Assembly: GCF_040750475.1 (NCBI RefSeq)
Contig: NZ_JABJVY010000017.1
Coordinates: 1 to 64,000, forward strand
Source of the DNA: Amorphus sp040750475
Lineage (GTDB): Bacteria; Pseudomonadota; Alphaproteobacteria; Rhizobiales; Amorphaceae
Direction of reading: 5' to 3'
DNA: 64,000 nucleotides
In this document: positions 59,766 to 64,000 of the stretch, in pieces
Position numbering within the stretch: position 1 is the first letter of the stretch
Layout of the letters: every line of letters starts with the position of its first letter
Translations under genes and position numbers: made by a program
Notes under the pieces: model-generated
The model's database searches: none
Seen by the model: the letters and a program-made list of their open reading frames with translations, nothing else
What the model was told of the DNA's origin: nothing

Positions 59766-61270
59766 CCTATTTTGGGCAGAGGAGCTTGGCGACCCAGTTC
59801 ATCGGGCTGATGCTCGCCGCGTTGATCGTCTCGCAGGCTTTCACCTTCCTCATCTCCATCGATGGGTACACTCGGAAATTCGATGCCGGGGTGAAAGCGG
59901 ACTTTATCAGCCGGGCCGCGTCGGTGACCCGCTTGTTGGAAGCGCTGCCCGCCCAATCGTGGGAGCAAGCGCTCCGCGCCAGCGAGGGCAGCTATCTAAG
60001 ATACTGGTTGAGCGACCGCGAGCCTGTGGACGCCAATGCATGGAGAGTGGGGGCGCTGGCCCAGCTTTCCCGGCCGCTGGATAGGTCCGTCGATCCGGGC
60101 GGAAAGTTGGGATGGGCCGGCTCGCCCGCTCCGCGCTTGCCCGATGCCGATGACGTTGCCACTGCAAATGCAGAGGACCCATGGGTGATCCCAGGGCCGT
60201 ATTTGTGGATGCTGACCCGGCCGACGAAGGTTTTGCGGTTTTCCGGCAGCCGTGGATATGGGTACAGGACGCAGCTCGATGACGGACGTTGGCTGAACGC
60301 TGCCTTCTATCAGCACGACAAGGGTGGCTTGTGGACCTCCAGGTCCCTGATGTCGCTTGGGTTTACAGCTCTCATGCTGGCCTTGATCGGCGTTTTCATT
60401 GCACGGCGCATCGCGCGGCCGCTGCGGAATCTGGCGACTTCCGCCGAAGCCTTCGGGCGAGGGCAAAATCTGCCACCGTTGTCGGAAGACGGGCCCGAGG
60501 AGATCAAGCGGACGGCGCAGTCCTTCAACAGGATGCAATGCCGCCTGCAGCGTTTCGTTGAAGATCGAACCAAGATGTTGGCGGCGATCGGCCATGATCT
60601 ACGTACGCCGCTGACCTCGCTGCGGCTAAGGGCGGAATTCGTCAACGACGATGATATCCAACGCAAGATGATATCGACGATCGACGAACTACAGTCGATG
60701 ACGGAAGCCGCGATTTCGTTTGCGCGCGGCGAATCCGTCAGGGAGGAGACTCGCGTTATAGATCTCGAAGCGCTCGTCGGGAGCATCTGCGACGATCAGT
60801 CCGATCTCGGACATCCGGTCAGGCATGTGGAAGGGGCAAAAACGAAGTACCGGTGCCGACCCGATAACCTTCGCCGTGCGATCCGCAATCTGGTCGAGAA
60901 CGCCGTGCGCTATGGCGGCGAGGCGAACGTCTATCTCCGGCACACCGCATCGGCTGTCGATATCATCGTAGAGGACCGGGGCCCGGGAATTCCGGACGAC
61001 ATGATGGAGAAGGTGTTCGAACCCTTCGTTCGCCTAGAAACGTCGCGGAACAGGCAGACCGGGGGCATTGGCCTTGGCCTCTCCGTCGTGCGTGCCGCAG
61101 CGCGGCAGCACGGGGGCGATATCTCGTTTGCCAACGGTGCAGCCGGAATGCAGGCGGTCATCTCGCTCCCGAGAGAAGGCTGCGTCGAAGCCGCATCGGA
61201 ACCGAAAAACTATCTTTGGCGGCTCGAAAAAAGGACGCGTCCTGGGTATAGCGCCCAAGCTTCGAAGTAG
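59762..61270 (+). CDS. sensor histidine kinase
   Basis: The 502-residue kinase has two membrane segments (about 13-32 and 198-218) enclosing a periplasmic sensor of about 165 residues, a HAMP domain (RRIARPLRNLATSAEAFGRG), a HisKA dimerisation helix with the phosphorylatable His278 in IGHDLRTPLTSLRLRAEF, and an HATPase domain with N-box RNLVENAVRYGG, G1 VEDRGPGIPDDMMEKVFEPF and G2 GGIGLGLSVVRAAARQHGGD. It forms a two-component system with the regulator encoded just upstream. The periplasmic domain is not recognised. Confidence 0.94.
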   Translation: MTYFGQRSLATQFIGLMLAALIVSQAFTFLISIDGYTRKFDAGVKADFISRAASVTRLLEALPAQSWEQALRASEGSYLRYWLSDREPVDANAWRVGALAQLSRPLDRSVDPGGKLGWAGSPAPRLPDADDVATANAEDPWVIPGPYLWMLTRPTKVLRFSGSRGYGYRTQLDDGRWLNAAFYQHDKGGLWTSRSLMSLGFTALMLALIGVFIARRIARPLRNLATSAEAFGRGQNLPPLSEDGPEEIKRTAQSFNRMQCRLQRFVEDRTKMLAAIGHDLRTPLTSLRLRAEFVNDDDIQRKMISTIDELQSMTEAAISFARGESVREETRVIDLEALVGSICDDQSDLGHPVRHVEGAKTKYRCRPDNLRRAIRNLVENAVRYGGEANVYLRHTASAVDIIVEDRGPGIPDDMMEKVFEPFVRLETSRNRQTGGIGLGLSVVRAAARQHGGDISFANGAAGMQAVISLPREGCVEAASEPKNYLWRLEKRTRPGYSAQASK

Positions 61271-61603
61271 ATTTAACTTCTCTGTTGGCGATCAATTCGG
61301 GGATCGTTTTAGCGCCGCACGCGGCGAGCAGCCGATACGACCAGGTTCGCAGAAAGCGGATTGAGCGTCTGGTCTCTTACGGGTCGGTTCGAGAGGGCGA
61401 ACTTGTCGCGGACCGAACGCGGCTAGACCCGCTCCAGCGTGCCCGCGTCGCGACGTGTCTCATCGAGAAAAGAAGCGCCTGACCGGCCTGTTGCTCGATG
61501 CCCAAAACTGCGCGGGGCCCGGCGCTCGTGATTTTCGCACGAATGCCGGGCGTGCAAGAGCTTCGGAGAACGCAACAGCGCTAGGTTTATTGCGCCTGGA
61601 GGA
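61271..61603. other. 333-bp convergent gap, no gene seen
   Basis: This gap separates the histidine kinase from the convergent molybdoenzyme gene. Only short open frames are present, none with a ribosome site or domain. No clear terminator was found. Confidence 0.5.
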
Positions 61604-63721
61604 TCAAAGGACGTCTTCGATACGGATGGGGAGCTTGCGAATGCGCTTGCCCGTCGCGTGATAAATCGCGTTTGCGATGGCAGGCGCCGTTCCGATCATG
61701 ACAAGTTCGCCCATGCCCTTGACGCCGGCCGTGTTGACCATCGTATCGGGCTTGTCGATCAGGCCGACATCGACCTCGCCAATGTCTGCGTTCACCGCCA
61801 TGACGTAGTCGGCGAGATCGTCATTCAGATATCCGGCGAAGCGCGGGTCGACCTCGCTCTGTTCGCGGAGCGCGGTGCTGAATCCCCAAACCATACCACC
61901 ATGCATCTGGCCTTCGGCGGTCTTGGGGCTGACGACCCGACCGATGTCGGCAATGCTGACGGCGCGCGGCATGCGAATGCGCCCCGTTCGCGGCTCGATA
62001 TGGATCTCCACAAACTGCGCGATATAGCTCATCGAGGTGAAGCCGGGATATTCCGAGCCTGCTCCCGCCGCCCAGCTTCCAGCCCGGAAACCCTCGAGTG
62101 CGGAGGCGTCCTGGCCGGGAGCGAGCTGCGATGCGGTGACCTCGATATAGGGTCGCTTGAGGCGCGCCAGTTGCTCGTGCAGGTTGCCAGCAGGAGGATT
62201 GGGGCCGGCGAGTTCTTCGAACCGTGCCTTCAGGGCTTCCACGACTTTGAGCGTCGCCGGGATGATGCTTGCCGTACCGCGTTCTCCGACCGTTGCCATC
62301 TGCGGCCCCACGGAGGTGTCGCCCATCAGGATCTCTATTCTGTCGGGATTGACGTTGAGCCCCTGAAGGATCGCGTTCGCGACGGCGGTGCGAATGCCCT
62401 GTCCCATTTCATGGCCTGAACTGACAATCCGCGTCGTGCCGTCCGCCCGGACCCTGAGTGTCGTCTCTGCGGCGGACCCGGACGCCCCGAAGATGCCGCA
62501 GGCGACACCGAGGCCGACGAGCGTGCCGTCTTCCAGGGTCATTGAGCGAGGCTCGGGCGTGCGGCGGCTCCACTCGAAGCGACGGGCGCCTTCCCTCAGG
62601 CAGTCGTTCAGGAAGTGCGGCGCGAGCGGCTGTCTGACGACGATGTCGGTCGTCGCCTCGTGATCGAGACGAAGCTGCACGGGGTCTTTGCCCAGCCGGT
62701 ATGCCATTTCGTCGATCGCGCTTTCCAAGGCAAAGCAGGCCGGAAACGGATGGGTTCCGCGCGTGTGGCGGGGCATGTTGCGATCGATATAGACGTCGCC
62801 TGCGGTCGCGCGGAGTTCGTTGATGGCGTATAGCCGCGCAATGTCGCCATAGTAGCCGTTCGAGCGGAATCGGCCGCCGGGCCAATTTTCCTGCACCACG
62901 TCATAGTTGATCGCGGTCAGGCGCCCATCGCTGTTGGCCGCGAGTTGGATGTTGTGGATGCTGCGGGGTCGGTAGTTGGCGATGTGAAACAGTTGTCCCC
63001 GTGGCGTGACCAGCTTGACCGGGCGCCGGGTCAGCCTCGCGGCTTCGGCGACCAGGGCGGTCTGGAGCTTGGGGGGAGACTTCTGTCCGAAGCCGCCGCC
63101 GACATAGTCGGACTTGATCGTGACGGCATCGGGGGAAATCCCCATGGCTTCCGCGAGCGCATTTTGGGCCTGGGCGGAATTCTGGCAGCCTTCGTAGACG
63201 GTCAGGTGTCCTCCCGACCAATGCGCGACGGTGCCGAACAACTCCATCGCGTTGTGATGCTGGATCGGCGTTTCGAAGGTGCCCTCGACGATCTCGGTGG
63301 CATTCTGAAACGTGTCGCCGACATTGCCGGTATCAAACCCCTCTGAAGGAACGACCGAAGCGCCTGGGCTGTCCATCAGCGGGATGAAGGACGTGGTCTC
63401 ATAGGTTGCGCGTATCGCCTCTGCCCCCTCGATCGCGGCCTCGAGCGTTTCGGCAACGACCATTGCGATAGGGTGGCCCAAATAGGGGATTTCGGCCGTA
63501 AGCGTTGGAAAGTCTCCTAGGGAGAGGACTCCTACCACGCCGCTGGTTTCGGCCGCTGGCGCGATATCGATGCTGCTGACCGTACCTTTGGCGATTGTAG
63601 CCGGAACCAGCATCGCGTAGAGCATGCCCGGCAATTGCGTGTCGGCGCCGTAGAGCGTCTGGCCGAGAACCTTGCCCCTGGCGTCGATGCGAGAGATTTC
63701 GGAAAACACGTCTGCAGGCAT
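61604..63721 (-). CDS. molybdenum-binding subunit of an aldehyde/xanthine dehydrogenase (PaoC/YagR-like)
   Basis: The 705-residue protein is the large, molybdenum-cofactor subunit of a xanthine-oxidase-family enzyme with split subunits. It has DARGKVLGQTLYGADTQLPG at the start, DYVGGGFGQKSPPKLQTALV (Gln near Mo), HTRGTHPFPACFALESAIDE, SSGHEMGQGIRTAVANAILQ, GERGTASIIPATLKVVEALK and the catalytic base Glu in GVKGMGELVMIG. Length and motifs fit the PaoABC aldehyde dehydrogenase better than XdhB. Its ATG shares one base with the stop of the FAD-subunit gene (TGATG), so the subunits are coupled. No Tat signal is present on this subunit, as in PaoC. Confidence 0.92.
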   Translation of the reverse strand: MPADVFSEISRIDARGKVLGQTLYGADTQLPGMLYAMLVPATIAKGTVSSIDIAPAAETSGVVGVLSLGDFPTLTAEIPYLGHPIAMVVAETLEAAIEGAEAIRATYETTSFIPLMDSPGASVVPSEGFDTGNVGDTFQNATEIVEGTFETPIQHHNAMELFGTVAHWSGGHLTVYEGCQNSAQAQNALAEAMGISPDAVTIKSDYVGGGFGQKSPPKLQTALVAEAARLTRRPVKLVTPRGQLFHIANYRPRSIHNIQLAANSDGRLTAINYDVVQENWPGGRFRSNGYYGDIARLYAINELRATAGDVYIDRNMPRHTRGTHPFPACFALESAIDEMAYRLGKDPVQLRLDHEATTDIVVRQPLAPHFLNDCLREGARRFEWSRRTPEPRSMTLEDGTLVGLGVACGIFGASGSAAETTLRVRADGTTRIVSSGHEMGQGIRTAVANAILQGLNVNPDRIEILMGDTSVGPQMATVGERGTASIIPATLKVVEALKARFEELAGPNPPAGNLHEQLARLKRPYIEVTASQLAPGQDASALEGFRAGSWAAGAGSEYPGFTSMSYIAQFVEIHIEPRTGRIRMPRAVSIADIGRVVSPKTAEGQMHGGMVWGFSTALREQSEVDPRFAGYLNDDLADYVMAVNADIGEVDVGLIDKPDTMVNTAGVKGMGELVMIGTAPAIANAIYHATGKRIRKLPIRIEDVL

Positions 63722-64000
63722 CAAGCCCTCCTTTGCGCGGCGATCAGCAGGGCATCGGCGATGACCCTGGCACCGAGCTCGATCTTGAATGCGTTGTGCT
63801 GACCGGCGCGGGCTTCGGCGAAGGCGGCCTGTCCGGCCCGAAGAGCCTGATCGGGAGTGAGGGGCGCGCCCGTCACAACCCGTTCCGCGGCTCTGGCCCG
63901 CCAGGGTGTGGTGGCGACGCCGCCCAATGCGATGTGGGCGGTGCGGACGCTGTCCCCGTCCATGTCTATGGCCACGGCGGCGGATGCCAGCGCAAAGGCG
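63721..64000 (-). CDS. FAD-binding subunit of the same molybdoenzyme (partial)
   Basis: Only the C-terminal 92 residues are in the window; the frame is open to the end of the sequence (AFALASAAVAIDMDGDSVRT upstream of RTAHIALGGVATTPWRARAA). This is the CO_deh_flav_C domain of the medium FAD subunit (PaoB/YagS-like), which carries electrons between the iron-sulfur subunit and the acceptor. The iron-sulfur subunit gene would lie further upstream, beyond the window. Confidence 0.88.
   Translation of the reverse strand, partial: AFALASAAVAIDMDGDSVRTAHIALGGVATTPWRARAAERVVTGAPLTPDQALRAGQAAFAEARAGQHNAFKIELGARVIADALLIAAQRRA

Noticed and set aside
61455..61661. 68-residue frame at the 3' edge of the molybdoenzyme gene
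   Set aside because: It runs into the antisense of the real gene and has no domain or coupling.

Overview
The window looks like chromosomal DNA of a GC-rich alphaproteobacterium, most likely a member of the Hyphomicrobiales (Rhizobiales). The evidence is the gene content and order (thioredoxin reductase followed by an LsrB/VtlR-type LysR regulator, rnd-lptC-lptA, an NrtR-controlled nadA-nadC pair, UvrB with long low-complexity tails) and several families of short palindromic repeats of the kind scattered through genomes of this order. No rRNA, tRNA, CRISPR array or complete insertion sequence was recognised.

Layout. 0-2.4 kb: a GIY-YIG protein, a paired inverted REP element, and an AT-rich islet with two convergent, overlapping genes: a small membrane-anchored protein and a stand-alone GT51 transglycosylase without a membrane segment. 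2.4-20 kb: a conserved housekeeping block with uvrB, an acyltransferase-like membrane protein, lysR, trxB, an ELM1-family protein, lrp, lptA-lptC, rnd, ftsH, nadC-nadA, nrtR, a PAP2 phosphatase, two coupled hypothetical genes and a methyltransferase. 20.5-31.4 kb: a surface-polysaccharide locus with an asparagine-synthase-type amidotransferase, two GT4 glycosyltransferases, an EpsG-like polymerase, a YdcF-like protein, a GNAT protein, a polysaccharide deacetylase, a nucleotide-sugar 4-epimerase and a nucleotide-sugar dehydrogenase. Its middle (about 23.6-28.9 kb) is visibly AT-rich and was probably acquired by transfer.

31.7-53.4 kb holds a large catabolic region. It contains an old-yellow-enzyme-type demethylase/reductase, a candidate small RNA with an anti-Shine-Dalgarno loop, a complete five-gene peptide/opine-type ABC importer with overlapping genes, two paralogous FAD oxidoreductases around a metal-dependent cyclase-family hydrolase (the isatin hydrolase/kynurenine formamidase superfamily), a MarR regulator, an exported VOC protein, a 2-oxoacid (indolepyruvate-type) ferredoxin oxidoreductase, a gentisate-type ring-cleaving bicupin dioxygenase, a fumarylacetoacetate-hydrolase-family protein, a flavin reductase and a nitrilase. 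Together these suggest uptake and breakdown of an aromatic, possibly indolic or nitrile-bearing, compound. The exact substrate is inference.

53.4-64 kb: a decayed MFS transporter, a glycerate 2-kinase, a membrane class III adenylate cyclase, an HxlR/SDR divergent pair, an OmpR-type two-component system, and the large subunit plus the 3' end of the FAD subunit of a molybdenum aldehyde/xanthine dehydrogenase that runs off the window. A 44-bp imperfect palindrome recurs at seven places (6.3, 6.4, 36.0, 44.1, 44.2, 53.9 and 54.2 kb), always between genes.
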